From Candidatus Aegiribacteria sp. (GTDB lineage Bacteria; Fermentibacterota; Fermentibacteria; Fermentibacterales; JCC-6), in NCBI GenBank assembly GCA_013138965.1, contig WTBT01000017.1:1-64000 (forward strand): DNA of 64,000 nt. Reading direction: 5' to 3'. This document shows positions 28,116 to 37,453 of this stretch, one piece after another. The translations under genes and the position numbers were made by a program. The stretch's first letter is position 1; each line of letters opens with the position of its first letter. The notes under the pieces are model-generated. The model ran no database searches. It was not told the DNA's origin and saw nothing but the letters and a program-made list of their open reading frames with translations.

Positions 28116-30336
28116 TTTTCTCTTTCTCATCCTCTCCCTCAAGCTCATCCATAGTTATCAGCACCGCCCTGGCCTTGCTGCCCTGAAATGGTCCGACTAC
28201 ACCGGCCTGTTCAAGCATGTCGATCAGGCTGGCGGCTCTTGAATAACCCACTCTCAATCTTCTCTGAATTATTGACACCGATCCCTGCTGAGTATGAACC
28301 ACAACCTGTTTAGCCTTTCCGAACAGAGGGTCGTCTATCTTTATTATGCATGGATCACCGATGTTCCAGCTGTCATCATCCGGGAATTCAAATTCGAACG
28401 GTATCTCCGGCTGGTCACGAAGGTGCTCGACTATTGTTCTTGTTTCTTCCGTTGATATGAAAGAGCCGTGAACTCTGACCGGCTCGGGTGAGGTGGTCGG
28501 AAGGTAGAGCATATCTCCTTTGCCTAGGAGCTTTTCCGCACCGTTCATATCAAGGATAGTGCGTGAATCGGTTTTTGACTGCACATTGAACGCTATCCTC
28601 GAAGGAAAATTCGCCTTGATCACCCCGGTTATTACATCAACTGAAGGGCGCTGCGTAGCCAGAACCATATGAATCCCTACAGCCCTTGCCATGTGCGCCA
28701 GCCTCGAAATCGCCGGCTCGATTTCCCTTGAGACGGTATGCATCAGGTCCGCGAGCTCATCAATGAATACTACGATATATGGCAGCCTCTCATCCTCCGA
28801 CTCCTGAGTAATCCTGGAATTGAACTCATCGATGGAGCGTACGCCGATTCTTGAAAGTCTCTTGTAACGGTCTTGCATTTCGGATACAAGAGCCTCGAGA
28901 AGCGCGGTTGCCTTATCCGTTTCAATTACCACCGGAGCCCACAGGTGTGGAATTCCTTCGTAAATGGACAGTTCCAGCATCTTGGGATCTATCATGGCCA
29001 GTCTTACCTCGGATGGAGTCTTTGTCAGGAGAAGGGACGCGATTATTGAGTGCATGCAGACACTTTTACCCGAACCGGTAGCTCCCGCTATCAGCAGATG
29101 GGGCATGGTTGCGATATCGGTAACGAAAGGTTTACCCTCTATCATTTTACCCAGCGCGATGGGAAGCTTCTCGTTTGATATCTCATGCATCACCTCCCTT
29201 AGATATACCGTCTCGGGAACAGGGTTGGGTACTTCAATTCCAACCGCGCCCTTGCCTGGAATAGGAGCGAGAATACGGATCCTTCTGGCCTTCAGGGCAA
29301 GGGCAAGATCATCCGAAAGGGAAACGAATTTGTTGACTTTGATACCCGGTCCCGGTTCCACTTCGAACCTTGTAATAACCGGTCCCGGGTAAGAACCGGA
29401 TACGCTGCAATCTATACCGAAATCTTCCAGCTTCTCAAGAAGCAGATCAGACAGGTTATCCAGCTTCTCATCGGTCATCCTTACCCGTGCTTTTTCATCG
29501 GGAAGATCAAGGCAGGATAAGGGAGGGGGAATGTATCCATCGATATCACCGCTACCGGTATTCGCGCAGGTTTTCAAACCGCCTGTCAGCGCTTCAGGAC
29601 TGACCTTGTTTCGCACATTTTCCGGTTTCTCAGGTTTTACACGGTCTGCCGTTCCGGCGTCTCTATCGGGCTGAACATCATCCCGTGCCCCGAAGGTTAT
29701 CCGGGGAACAGATTCATCCGGTTCATTTCGTGACCATACATTTGATTCTTCAGTATCAGATACTTTTCCTTTCCTTGACTTCTTTTTCTTCTTTTTCCCG
29801 CCATTTCCACTTATCAATTTTGAGAACCTGTCAGCGATTGACTCGAAATCACTGCTTATATCCCAGCCAGTGAAAGCCACAAGTGAAGCCACAAACGCTG
29901 TAAAAAGAATCAGGAAGGTTATGAGAGTTCCGGTAACGGGAAGGAGAATATCTCCCGGAGCCCCCGCAATACTGCCGCCGGGAATATTGTGAAACCCGTC
30001 TATCCTTCTGCTTATCGCGAAATCAAGCACGGCAGCAAAGAAGTAGCCGATGACAGCGATACCCGACAGGATCCTGAATCCGGTTTTCCTGAATTTGAAA
30101 CCAAGGAGCCATGCGCCTGTCTGAAAGAGAAAAAGCGGTATGAGAATGGAAAGAGATCCCAGTTTCCCGTAAAGAAACCGGCGTATATCACCCGCAATTC
30201 CCGGTACCGGTACAGCAAGCACCGCTATCAGCGCCGCGCCCAGAAAAAGCACTGTTACCAGAATAGCGTTACGAAGCCTGCGGGGCTTTTTCCTTCTTGC
30301 TTTTCTTGCTACCCGGCGTCTATTTCCCGAAGACAT
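28102..30336 (-). CDS. ftsK: FtsK/SpoIIIE DNA translocase
   Basis: N-terminal TMs; ITRFEVEPGPGIKVNKFVSLSDDLALAL, IAGATGSGKSVCMHSII, PYIVVFIDELADLM, ATQRPSVDVITGVIKANFPSRIAF, gamma-like C-terminus. Confidence 0.96.
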   Translation of the reverse strand: MSSGNRRRVARKARRKKPRRLRNAILVTVLFLGAALIAVLAVPVPGIAGDIRRFLYGKLGSLSILIPLFLFQTGAWLLGFKFRKTGFRILSGIAVIGYFFAAVLDFAISRRIDGFHNIPGGSIAGAPGDILLPVTGTLITFLILFTAFVASLVAFTGWDISSDFESIADRFSKLISGNGGKKKKKKSRKGKVSDTEESNVWSRNEPDESVPRITFGARDDVQPDRDAGTADRVKPEKPENVRNKVSPEALTGGLKTCANTGSGDIDGYIPPPLSCLDLPDEKARVRMTDEKLDNLSDLLLEKLEDFGIDCSVSGSYPGPVITRFEVEPGPGIKVNKFVSLSDDLALALKARRIRILAPIPGKGAVGIEVPNPVPETVYLREVMHEISNEKLPIALGKMIEGKPFVTDIATMPHLLIAGATGSGKSVCMHSIIASLLLTKTPSEVRLAMIDPKMLELSIYEGIPHLWAPVVIETDKATALLEALVSEMQDRYKRLSRIGVRSIDEFNSRITQESEDERLPYIVVFIDELADLMHTVSREIEPAISRLAHMARAVGIHMVLATQRPSVDVITGVIKANFPSRIAFNVQSKTDSRTILDMNGAEKLLGKGDMLYLPTTSPEPVRVHGSFISTEETRTIVEHLRDQPEIPFEFEFPDDDSWNIGDPCIIKIDDPLFGKAKQVVVHTQQGSVSIIQRRLRVGYSRAASLIDMLEQAGVVGPFQGSKARAVLITMDELEGEDEKEKNDEE

Positions 30337-30866
30337 TATATCTGCCTCACGGTATTTCCCTTATTGTCCGATGTAAACGCCGGATCGCTTTCAAGTGTGC
30401 CGTCTATCCAGTACTGATACTTCAATGTCTGTCCTGAAACAGCCTGTATCTCGCCAACCCAGCTTCCATCCGGAAGGCGCTGCATCGGATTGCTTACTTC
30501 GTTCCAGTTGTTGAATTTCCCAACGACAGACACCGTCATGGCGTTTTTGGCGCTAAGGCACAGAAAATCCACAGTAACCCTTTTTCCGAGCTTATCCTGT
30601 ACAGCATCCTTAAGATCATTGTAAGGTCTGAAAACAGGCCTGATCCTTGGAGGTATCTCTATTATTCCATCTCCCTGTGGATCACGGGCTCTTCTTTTTC
30701 TTCCCTCTTTGGTCTCGAAACAGCCGAAACCCCTGAGATAGATAACCTCTCCGTTACACAGCTGCTCCGTAATAGTATCCAGCAGAGTTGCGATTACCGA
30801 TCTTGCCACTTTCCTGCTCACGCCGGTCTTTTCAGCTACCGCTCCCGCAAGTTCATCCTTTGTCAT
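30336..30866 (-). CDS. HU/IHF-like DNA-binding domain fused to AMPK1_CBM/CBM48-like (E-set) domain
   Basis: Residues 1-~92 HU-like (MTKDELAGAVAEKTGVSRKVARSVI...YLRGFGCFETKEGRKRRARDP...PVFRPYNDLKDAV); ~100-176 CBM48-like (MTVSVVGKFNNWNEVSNPMQRLPDGSWVGEIQAVSGQTLKYQYWIDGTLESDPAFTSDNKGN). Confidence 0.85.
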   Translation of the reverse strand: MTKDELAGAVAEKTGVSRKVARSVIATLLDTITEQLCNGEVIYLRGFGCFETKEGRKRRARDPQGDGIIEIPPRIRPVFRPYNDLKDAVQDKLGKRVTVDFLCLSAKNAMTVSVVGKFNNWNEVSNPMQRLPDGSWVGEIQAVSGQTLKYQYWIDGTLESDPAFTSDNKGNTVRQI

Positions 30867-31007
30867 AATTCCTCCGAGTTACCGGCAGTACCGCTCTCTG
30901 AAAGGATAAGCGCCTCTAAATACAAGATATCGAATATTTATCTCTCCATCTTAACAGACGTTGAAGTCAATACATCACCATTCGTAATCCGTCAACCTGC
31001 AGAACAT

Positions 31008-31076
31008 GGGGTCAGGTCTTGCATTTGAGCATTACTGTTGTTTTATTTTCAATGCTCTAATGCAGGACCTGCCCCC
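31008..31076. repeat. REP-like imperfect inverted repeat (26-bp arms, 17-nt loop)
   Basis: GGGGTCAGGTCTTGCATTTGAGCATT ... AATGCTCTAATGCAGGACCTGCCCCC; 3 mismatches. Confidence 0.85.
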
Positions 31077-31094
31077 TTTTGCTAAGTGTCGTAA

Positions 31095-31682
31095 GTGACC
31101 TCCGGCCCCGAAATACTAACCCCGGCTCCTGAATTTGATTATCATCATTCAATGAACAGCTTGAATAAGAACGGATTGATCTTCATTGCGGGCCCTCCCT
31201 GCTCCGGCAAATCAACCACCGGAAAACTCCTTGCCCTGAAACTCGGCCTGCCTTTCCACGATCTGGATACCCTTATTGAGGAGGCCGCCGCAATGAGCAT
31301 TCCCTGTATCTTCAGCCGGTTGGGAGAGGAAGAATTCAGAAGGCTGGAATCGGATACACTCGATTCCCTGCTCTCAACCGATGAAAGAATAGTCCTTGCT
31401 CTTGGAGGCGGCTGCCTTCTGGAAAACAGCAATCTCCCGGCGGTCAGGAATAAGGGGATCCTGATTACTCTTACAGCATCAAATGACGTGCTGCTGAAAA
31501 GGAAAAAGATTCAGAAGGGAAACAGACCCCTTGCGATGAACGATAAAGCATTCATTGAACTGCTGAAGAAAAGGAATGAACACTACAATTCACTGCCCAA
31601 CCGAATAGACACATCAGGCATCACCCCCGAAGAAGCCGTCCTTGAAATAATAACAATTCTGGGGTCGGGCCCAGCCCCTTAA
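31095..31682 (+). CDS. aroK: Shikimate kinase (start may be ATG at 31152)
   Basis: GPPCSGKSTTGKLLALKLGLPFHDLDTLIE, FRRLES, LALGGGCL, RKKIQKGNRPLA. Confidence 0.88.
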   Translation: MTSGPEILTPAPEFDYHHSMNSLNKNGLIFIAGPPCSGKSTTGKLLALKLGLPFHDLDTLIEEAAAMSIPCIFSRLGEEEFRRLESDTLDSLLSTDERIVLALGGGCLLENSNLPAVRNKGILITLTASNDVLLKRKKIQKGNRPLAMNDKAFIELLKKRNEHYNSLPNRIDTSGITPEEAVLEIITILGSGPAP

Positions 31683-31689
31683 CGCCCCC

Positions 31690-32112
31690 TCATTCACCCC
31701 ACGGATTTAATAATTTCACACCACTTTGCTTCATGTCAGCCACATTTCTAGTAACAACCATCAAATTATGGGCAATACCTGTAGCTGCAATGAGTGAATC
31801 AATTGCCGGCATCGGCCGCCCCTTTTTCTCAGCAATACACTGGATTTCCCCCCATACTGTTGAGATACCAAGGTCTATTTCAATGATCCTGTTGTGAAAT
31901 CTTTCTTTCAATTCGGTTTCAACCCAATTCTGTAATTCTTCTTTTTTTCTTGATTCAGGTAATTTCTCAATGCCTTTGTGCAGTTCTCCAAATGTAAGAA
32001 CAGATACATAGAAATCTGTTTCATTTTCGCTTAGTAACCAATCCACCACCTTTTTTTCAGGTCTTGATTTTACCAGTTCTGAAATCAGGCAGGTATCAAG
32101 CAGGAATTTCAT
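31690..32112 (-). CDS. PIN-domain toxin, VapC/FitB family
   Basis: FLLDTCLISELVK...MPAIDSLIAATGIAHNLMVVTRNVADM; follows an antitoxin gene. Confidence 0.88.
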   Translation of the reverse strand: MKFLLDTCLISELVKSRPEKKVVDWLLSENETDFYVSVLTFGELHKGIEKLPESRKKEELQNWVETELKERFHNRIIEIDLGISTVWGEIQCIAEKKGRPMPAIDSLIAATGIAHNLMVVTRNVADMKQSGVKLLNPWGE

Positions 32113-32360
32113 AGCTCAATTTCCCTGGAAAAGCTTTTATCGCGTTCAAAATCGAGAGATTCTTCAGCCAGAGGAGAGTTGTGCATGAATTCAAGTAGAT
32201 TGATTTTTGGTTTGACAATTTTCTGATATTCTTCTATTGAAAGAATTACAACAGATTCTTTCCCATTCTTTGTCACAATTTGCGGGCCGTCATGACGCGC
32301 TTTTTCAACTACCTTACTGAATTTGTTTTTGGCTTCCTGCAATTGCCATACACTTTTCAT
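32109..32360 (-). CDS. Phd/YefM-family antitoxin
   Basis: WQLQEAKNKFSKVVEKARHDGPQIVTKNGKESVVILSIEEYQKI. Confidence 0.88.
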   Translation of the reverse strand: MKSVWQLQEAKNKFSKVVEKARHDGPQIVTKNGKESVVILSIEEYQKIVKPKINLLEFMHNSPLAEESLDFERDKSFSREIEL

Positions 32361-32383
32361 GATATGCCTCCAAAATAATCTAT

Positions 32384-32433
32384 CTAGCCTGTCTAGCCTG
32401 TTAATATATAATGTTTCCTGATTACGTTGTCAA
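32384..32433 (-). promoter_or_regulatory. Sigma-70-type promoter of the Phd/VapC operon with tandem operator-like repeat
   Basis: Minus strand: TTGACA (32433-32428) - 17 nt - TATATA (32410-32405), followed by a 9-bp tandem direct repeat (ACAGGCTAG x2, 32401-32384). Confidence 0.7.
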
Positions 32434-32472
32434 CAATATCAGGAGCGAGGAGTGGGCGCCAAAATTAGACGG

Positions 32473-33525
32473 TTATTTAAGCGAATAGAATTTCCCTGGG
32501 TGCTGCATGACAACACCGGCCATTTCCAAACTGAGCAGTTCAGACTGGAGCACTGCGGTACCAACTCCCGCCAGTCTTAACAGCTGGTTGAAATGGAGTG
32601 TTTCGATGGACAGGTGTTCCAGAATCGCGCTTGCGGCATCACTTTCCGGTTCAAAGGTTTCTCCCGATTTTCCCGGATCGCGCGCCAGGCCCAGAGGTTC
32701 CAGCACATCGGCTGCAGTAATGACCACCCCCGCCCCGTCACGCAGCAGCATATTCGTGCCCATCGAAAAGGCTCTTGTCACTTCCCCGGGCACAGCGAAT
32801 ACATCCTTTCCCTGATCAAGCGCCGTATTCACGGTTATCATTGTGCCGCTCCTTTTGCCGGCCTCCACAACCACAACCCCTCTTGAAAAACCGCTGATAA
32901 GCCTGTTTCTCTCGGGAAATCTATACCTGGCAGGTTCCGTGCCGGGAGGATATTCGCTGAGGATAACTCCATTTCCAAGGATCATCTCGGACAGTCTGTC
33001 ATGCTCCGGGGGGTAGCATAGGTCAAGGCCGTTCCCAAGAACCGCCATGGTTACCCCGCCTGCTTCAATGGCGCCTCTATGCGCTTCTCCGTCGATGCCC
33101 CTGGCCAGGCCGCTGACCACCGCGACACCGCTTCTTACGAAATCCCGCGCGAGTTTTCTGGCCACCTTCCTTCCATAAGCCGTACATCGCCTTGAGCCTA
33201 TCACCGCGATCGCGGGCATACCAAGAAATCTTTCAAGATCTCCCCTGTAAAACAATACGACAGGCGGATCGGGTATGTTAATCAGAATATCGGGATAGTC
33301 TTCACTGCCGTAGATGACAACTCCCATACGATGCGAAGAAACGGATTCAGTCTTACGCTCGATCTCTTCAGCGTCCGGCATTCCCCCGCGGATTTCCCTT
33401 TTCAGTAAGTCAACCGCTTCATCGGGTGTGTGGTTGCGAAGAAGCCTTCTAATATCTTCCCTGCTCACTTTTTCCCATGATGCCAGCCAGACTGCGTTGT
33501 TCAATAAAGCAACATCAGGATTCAT
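32473..33525 (-). CDS. dprA: DNA processing protein DprA
   Basis: AVIGSRRCTAYGRKVA, VVSGLARGIDGEAHRGAI, LGNGLDLCYPPEHDRL, GTNMLLRDGA; C-terminal winged helix. Confidence 0.95.
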   Translation of the reverse strand: MNPDVALLNNAVWLASWEKVSREDIRRLLRNHTPDEAVDLLKREIRGGMPDAEEIERKTESVSSHRMGVVIYGSEDYPDILINIPDPPVVLFYRGDLERFLGMPAIAVIGSRRCTAYGRKVARKLARDFVRSGVAVVSGLARGIDGEAHRGAIEAGGVTMAVLGNGLDLCYPPEHDRLSEMILGNGVILSEYPPGTEPARYRFPERNRLISGFSRGVVVVEAGKRSGTMITVNTALDQGKDVFAVPGEVTRAFSMGTNMLLRDGAGVVITAADVLEPLGLARDPGKSGETFEPESDAASAILEHLSIETLHFNQLLRLAGVGTAVLQSELLSLEMAGVVMQHPGKFYSLK

Positions 33526-33540
33526 GGAAATACTTTCGTT

Positions 33541-33897
33541 TCAATCTCCCTGCTTTCCCGAATCCTGCAGTATTTTCATCATTTGAATTTTCAAGACTGG
33601 AATGTTTTCGTTCACAATGCCCCAAACGATCTCATAATCAACTCCAAAGTAATGGTGTATAAGGCGATCTCTCAACCTAGCCATTTCTTTCCATTCCACT
33701 TCAGGATAGATTTGTTTGATTCTGTCCGGGATATTCTTGGAGGCTTCTCCAATGATTTCAAAACTTCTTACGAAGGCTCTTTTTGCTATTTCATCATTAA
33801 GAAATTCATCTTTACTGAGTGCTGATGACTGAATGATAAGGAAATCAGCTTCAACATGGATGTGACGTACTAAATCAAGATGCAATTTCGACATACT
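33541..33897 (-). CDS. HepT-like (DUF86) RNase toxin
   Basis: RDRLIHHYFGVDYEIVW (R-x4-H-x-Y) motif. Confidence 0.88.
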   Translation of the reverse strand, partial: SMSKLHLDLVRHIHVEADFLIIQSSALSKDEFLNDEIAKRAFVRSFEIIGEASKNIPDRIKQIYPEVEWKEMARLRDRLIHHYFGVDYEIVWGIVNENIPVLKIQMMKILQDSGKQGD

Positions 33898-34240
33898 CAA
33901 CCTCATGCAATATTCGTTCACCAATATATGGGCTTAAACTCTGTTTGGTGACCAGGTCATAATTGTTTCCAATATTCTCCTCGATAAAATCGCATAATAG
34001 ATTAAAACACCTGTAATTATGGTGTTCATTATCAAACTCGACCAATATGTCATAATCGCTTGATGGAGTATCATCACCCCTTACCACTGATCCAAACAGC
34101 CCAATATTTCTCACACCTATTTCAGCAAGCTCCTGCCGATGCGCTTCAAAGATGGCGAATATATGCTTTTTCCTATTCATAATATTCAATATAACCTTTT
34201 CACATGCAGAAGGAAAATGCATTTCAACAGCACTTTTCAC
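33875..34240 (-). CDS. MntA-like minimal nucleotidyltransferase antitoxin
   Basis: GSVVRGDDTPSSDYD exactly fits GSx10DxD; pairs with HepT. Confidence 0.88.
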   Translation of the reverse strand: MKSAVEMHFPSACEKVILNIMNRKKHIFAIFEAHRQELAEIGVRNIGLFGSVVRGDDTPSSDYDILVEFDNEHHNYRCFNLLCDFIEENIGNNYDLVTKQSLSPYIGERILHEVEYVEIAS

Positions 34241-35268
34241 TCTTCAGCATCCCTCAATCGGCGTATGGAAGCAGCTATCCTGCGCAGAAACTCATCCATT
34301 CCCAGGCCGGTAACCGCGCTTATTACAATTGAACCTTCGGGCAGCGTTTCAAGAATGGTCGTTTTCTCTTCTTCATCTATAAGATCAGCTTTGGAAAGCA
34401 CTACTATCTCATCCAGTTCTTCCAGGTCAGGCTTGTATGCCATTACCTCTTCCCGGACGGTTCTGTACTGCTCGGCAGGCTCCATCTCCAGCCCGGCTCC
34501 AACTATGAATATGAGTATCCTGTTCCGCTCAACATGCCTCAGGAACCGCAGGCCGAGGCCTACCCCTTCGCTGGCGCCCTCGATCAAACCGGGAAGATCG
34601 GCCAGCACGAAACTGAACCCCCTTGCCATCCTCACCATTCCAAGAGCCGGGTTCAGGGTGGTGAAAGGGTATCCTGCGATCCTTGGCCTTGCTGCGCTCA
34701 CTGCGGATAGAATTGTCGATTTACCGGCATTGGGGACACCAATCAAACCGGCATCAGCAATAAGGCTCAGTTCAAGCCGGATCTTCCTGTAGGAGCCCGG
34801 TTCCCCTTTAGTAGCCTTCCGCGGTGCCCTTACCTTTGGAGTAGCGAATGAGGTGTTTCCTTTCCCGGGCTTTCCGCCGGGAGCAACCAGCAACTCCTGT
34901 CCAGCCTCTGTAAGGTCACCGAGCTGCTCAGCGCTGTCAGAATCGAACACCACGGTTCCGGGGGGAATCCTGAGAACTGTTTTCTCTCCCCCTCTGCCCG
35001 TCTTGTTGCTGGAACCGCCGGATCTTCCCTTTTCCGCCCTGAAAATGGCTCCGTTCCTGAAGTCCGCAAGCGTGGTAAGCTTAGGATCAACAACAAGAAC
35101 AACATCACCGCCGGCGCCCCCGTCACCACCGTTGGGACCGCCCTTGGGCACAAACGCTTCACGACGGAAAGAGACTATGCCGTCCCCTCCCTTTCCACCG
35201 TATACCTCTATAGCTACAAGATCAATAAACCGAGTTTTCATAAATCCTTTTTCATTGTACAGAGACAA
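34237..35268 (-). CDS. obg: Obg-family GTPase
   Basis: VYGGKGGDGIVSFRREAFVPKGGPNGGDGG, GVPNAGKSTILSAVSAARPRIAGYPFTTLNP, DLPGLIEGASEGVGLG. Confidence 0.96.
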   Translation of the reverse strand: MSLYNEKGFMKTRFIDLVAIEVYGGKGGDGIVSFRREAFVPKGGPNGGDGGAGGDVVLVVDPKLTTLADFRNGAIFRAEKGRSGGSSNKTGRGGEKTVLRIPPGTVVFDSDSAEQLGDLTEAGQELLVAPGGKPGKGNTSFATPKVRAPRKATKGEPGSYRKIRLELSLIADAGLIGVPNAGKSTILSAVSAARPRIAGYPFTTLNPALGMVRMARGFSFVLADLPGLIEGASEGVGLGLRFLRHVERNRILIFIVGAGLEMEPAEQYRTVREEVMAYKPDLEELDEIVVLSKADLIDEEEKTTILETLPEGSIVISAVTGLGMDEFLRRIAASIRRLRDAEE

Positions 35269-35425
35269 CCATTAGTATTTTGCCTGATTCCACTCAGATT
35301 ATAAGAGTTTGCTGTCTATTACTCAAACATCGATATATGGTACGCTGCACAGATAGAGAGTATTATTGATTAAATCTGCAAACCACCGATCCGTTCTGTC
35401 GCAGGGACAGTGAAGGGATATTCAT

Positions 35426-36988
35426 TTGATTTCAAACAGTACTTCTGTAACGATACTGCTTATTTCAGTAGCAATTATTATTTTAACCGTTTTCCATCCC
35501 TACCCTTACGACAATGTGGTAACAAGATGGGCTCTTTCAAGGCAACTGATTGATAACGGTTCCATCAACATAGATCCGTATATCAAGTATACAAGCGACA
35601 GGGCTTTTTCGAACGATCATTACTATTGCGATAAGGCTGTACTTACATCAGTTGCCGCAGCCATACCTTACGGAATAACCAGAACCATAGCTAATCTAAT
35701 AAGTCTTGAAATACCACCATCAGCTTACAGGTACATCGCTGAGCGTCTTTCCGCAGGTATTTCCTTCATACTTCTTTTGTTCTTCTTGATGAAGGAACTC
35801 AACCGAACAAAGAAACCTACCTTTCTTCCGCTGCTGGCGCTTGGGGCAGGAAGCATTCTTCTACCCTACTCAACCCTTCTATACGGTCATGTTCCCGCTG
35901 CATTCTTCCTTTTCATGAGTTACTATTTCCAGAACAGGAATAAATACCTGCAGGCAGATATCTTCGGCGCACTGGCAGCGGCAACGGAATTCCCTGTGAT
36001 GCTGCCATTCCTTATACTTGCAGCCTACCGTGGGAAAAAGTACTGGAGTCTATCAAGAATTCTGCAACTTGCTGGAATTATCGTTCTGGCATTTCTGCCT
36101 CAGCTTATTCACAACTGGGTCGCCTTCGGCAACCCTTTAACCATGGGGTACTCATTGGAAACAGCCGAAGCTTTTGAGGGAATGAGCAGGGGGCTTTTCG
36201 GTTTTACGCTCCCTTCCCTCAAAGCAGTCTACCTTCTTATGCTGTCACCCGAGCGAGGGCTTTTCTTTTACATGCCATGGACGGTTCTGGGTATTGCCGG
36301 GTTCTTCCGGGGTAAACAATTAATTTCGGTACTAAAAAATAATCCTCTCCCTCTTATGATGATTACCTATTTAATCCTGTTCACAGCCTATTACATGCCA
36401 ACAGGCGGCTGGGCTTTCGGGCCGAGACATCTTATCCCTATAATACCGTTTTTTGCCATAGGACTCGCTAAATTTGTATCCATAAGCAGGAAATATCTAT
36501 TCATGGCTGCTCTGCTTGTGCTGCCATCGATTCTCATCGCGCTTATCGGAACTTTCGGAGAGATTCATCAGCCCGTTCATCCGGTTGAGAATCCACTCCC
36601 CATACCTCAATGGAATATCGGGCTGACGATGATGCTCAATGGCCACCATTCACTGTGGCTTCTCGGTTCCGTGGGAGCAGCATGCATCATCATAGCATTA
36701 CTGGCATTATGGGGATTGTCTATCAAAAAAAGCAAGTTATCATGGAAGGGCATCGCAATACTGTTTCTATGGTGCCTGCTTATTATTCCATCAGCATTAC
36801 AGAACTGGGGTGGAAAAACTGACTACTACAGAGCAGTGCTGGCTGAACACAGACAGCAATGGAAGCTGGCTTCTGAATACTATGAAGCTGCGGCAGAAGA
36901 TCCATCTGCGCCTGAAATAGTTCTTGATAAGTATGAATTCTGCAGATTGATGCATTTGAACGATTCCAGATCCAGACTGGAATTCTGA
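35426..36988 (+). CDS. Polytopic GT-C/PMT-like membrane glycosyltransferase
   Basis: About 10-12 hydrophobic segments; N-terminal YPYDNVVTRWALSRQLIDNGSINIDPY, MPTGGWAFGPRHLIPIIPF. Confidence 0.6.
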   Translation: MISNSTSVTILLISVAIIILTVFHPYPYDNVVTRWALSRQLIDNGSINIDPYIKYTSDRAFSNDHYYCDKAVLTSVAAAIPYGITRTIANLISLEIPPSAYRYIAERLSAGISFILLLFFLMKELNRTKKPTFLPLLALGAGSILLPYSTLLYGHVPAAFFLFMSYYFQNRNKYLQADIFGALAAATEFPVMLPFLILAAYRGKKYWSLSRILQLAGIIVLAFLPQLIHNWVAFGNPLTMGYSLETAEAFEGMSRGLFGFTLPSLKAVYLLMLSPERGLFFYMPWTVLGIAGFFRGKQLISVLKNNPLPLMMITYLILFTAYYMPTGGWAFGPRHLIPIIPFFAIGLAKFVSISRKYLFMAALLVLPSILIALIGTFGEIHQPVHPVENPLPIPQWNIGLTMMLNGHHSLWLLGSVGAACIIIALLALWGLSIKKSKLSWKGIAILFLWCLLIIPSALQNWGGKTDYYRAVLAEHRQQWKLASEYYEAAAEDPSAPEIVLDKYEFCRLMHLNDSRSRLEF

Positions 36989-37022
36989 CTGATTCCCTGC
37001 TTCAGCATCGAACAGTTTCATT

Positions 37023-37382
37023 TTACCAAGATGCTATACCGTCAACCATGTTGCCATGATTTGGAGCTAAATTTGGACAGGGAACTGAGTAATTGTCTCC
37101 AGTATGCGCTATTGTATACCCGATCTTCGCAGTGTGGCATATTAGCAGAGTCGCATTTGCCAGAATATCGGATGTTTCCAGGTCTCCAATCAGGCAGAAT
37201 GTACTATTAGCCGCATAATAAATGGCTTCACAGTTAGCCAGTGTATGCATGTTGCTTCGGCAGGATACCTCGTCTGCCTGCTCTTTTACTATTGTAAATT
37301 TAGGTATTGCGATTGCAGCCAGAATACCAATTATCACCACGACTATCATGAGTTCTATCAGTGTGAAGCCTTTTCTGTTCAT
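37023..37382 (-). CDS. Type IV pilin / pseudopilin paralogue 1
   Basis: MNRKGFTLIELMIVVVIIGILAAIAIPKF class III leader; Cys-rich short C-terminus. Confidence 0.93.
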   Translation of the reverse strand: MNRKGFTLIELMIVVVIIGILAAIAIPKFTIVKEQADEVSCRSNMHTLANCEAIYYAANSTFCLIGDLETSDILANATLLICHTAKIGYTIAHTGDNYSVPCPNLAPNHGNMVDGIASW

Positions 37383-37437
37383 TTTGCTACCTCATTCATG
37401 GATTGCAAGGTAACTGAGTTCTTCTGCCATAAACAAA

Positions 37438-37453
37438 TGCATAATACTTACCA
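37438..37453 (-). promoter_or_regulatory. Candidate sigma-54 (-24/-12) promoter of pilin 1
   Basis: Minus strand TGGTAAGTATTATGCA (GG-N10-GC), about 56 nt upstream of the ATG. Confidence 0.5.

Noticed and set aside
31662-31679. GGGGTCGGGCCCAGCCCC semi-palindrome at the end of aroK
   Set aside because: Could be part of a terminator or a repeat fragment, but it is short, lacks a T-run and overlaps the CDS end; evidence too weak to call.
35330-35425. Sigma-54-like promoter upstream of the 35.4-kb GT-C gene
   Set aside because: TGGTACGCTGCACA has GG and GC but with the wrong spacing (not N10).
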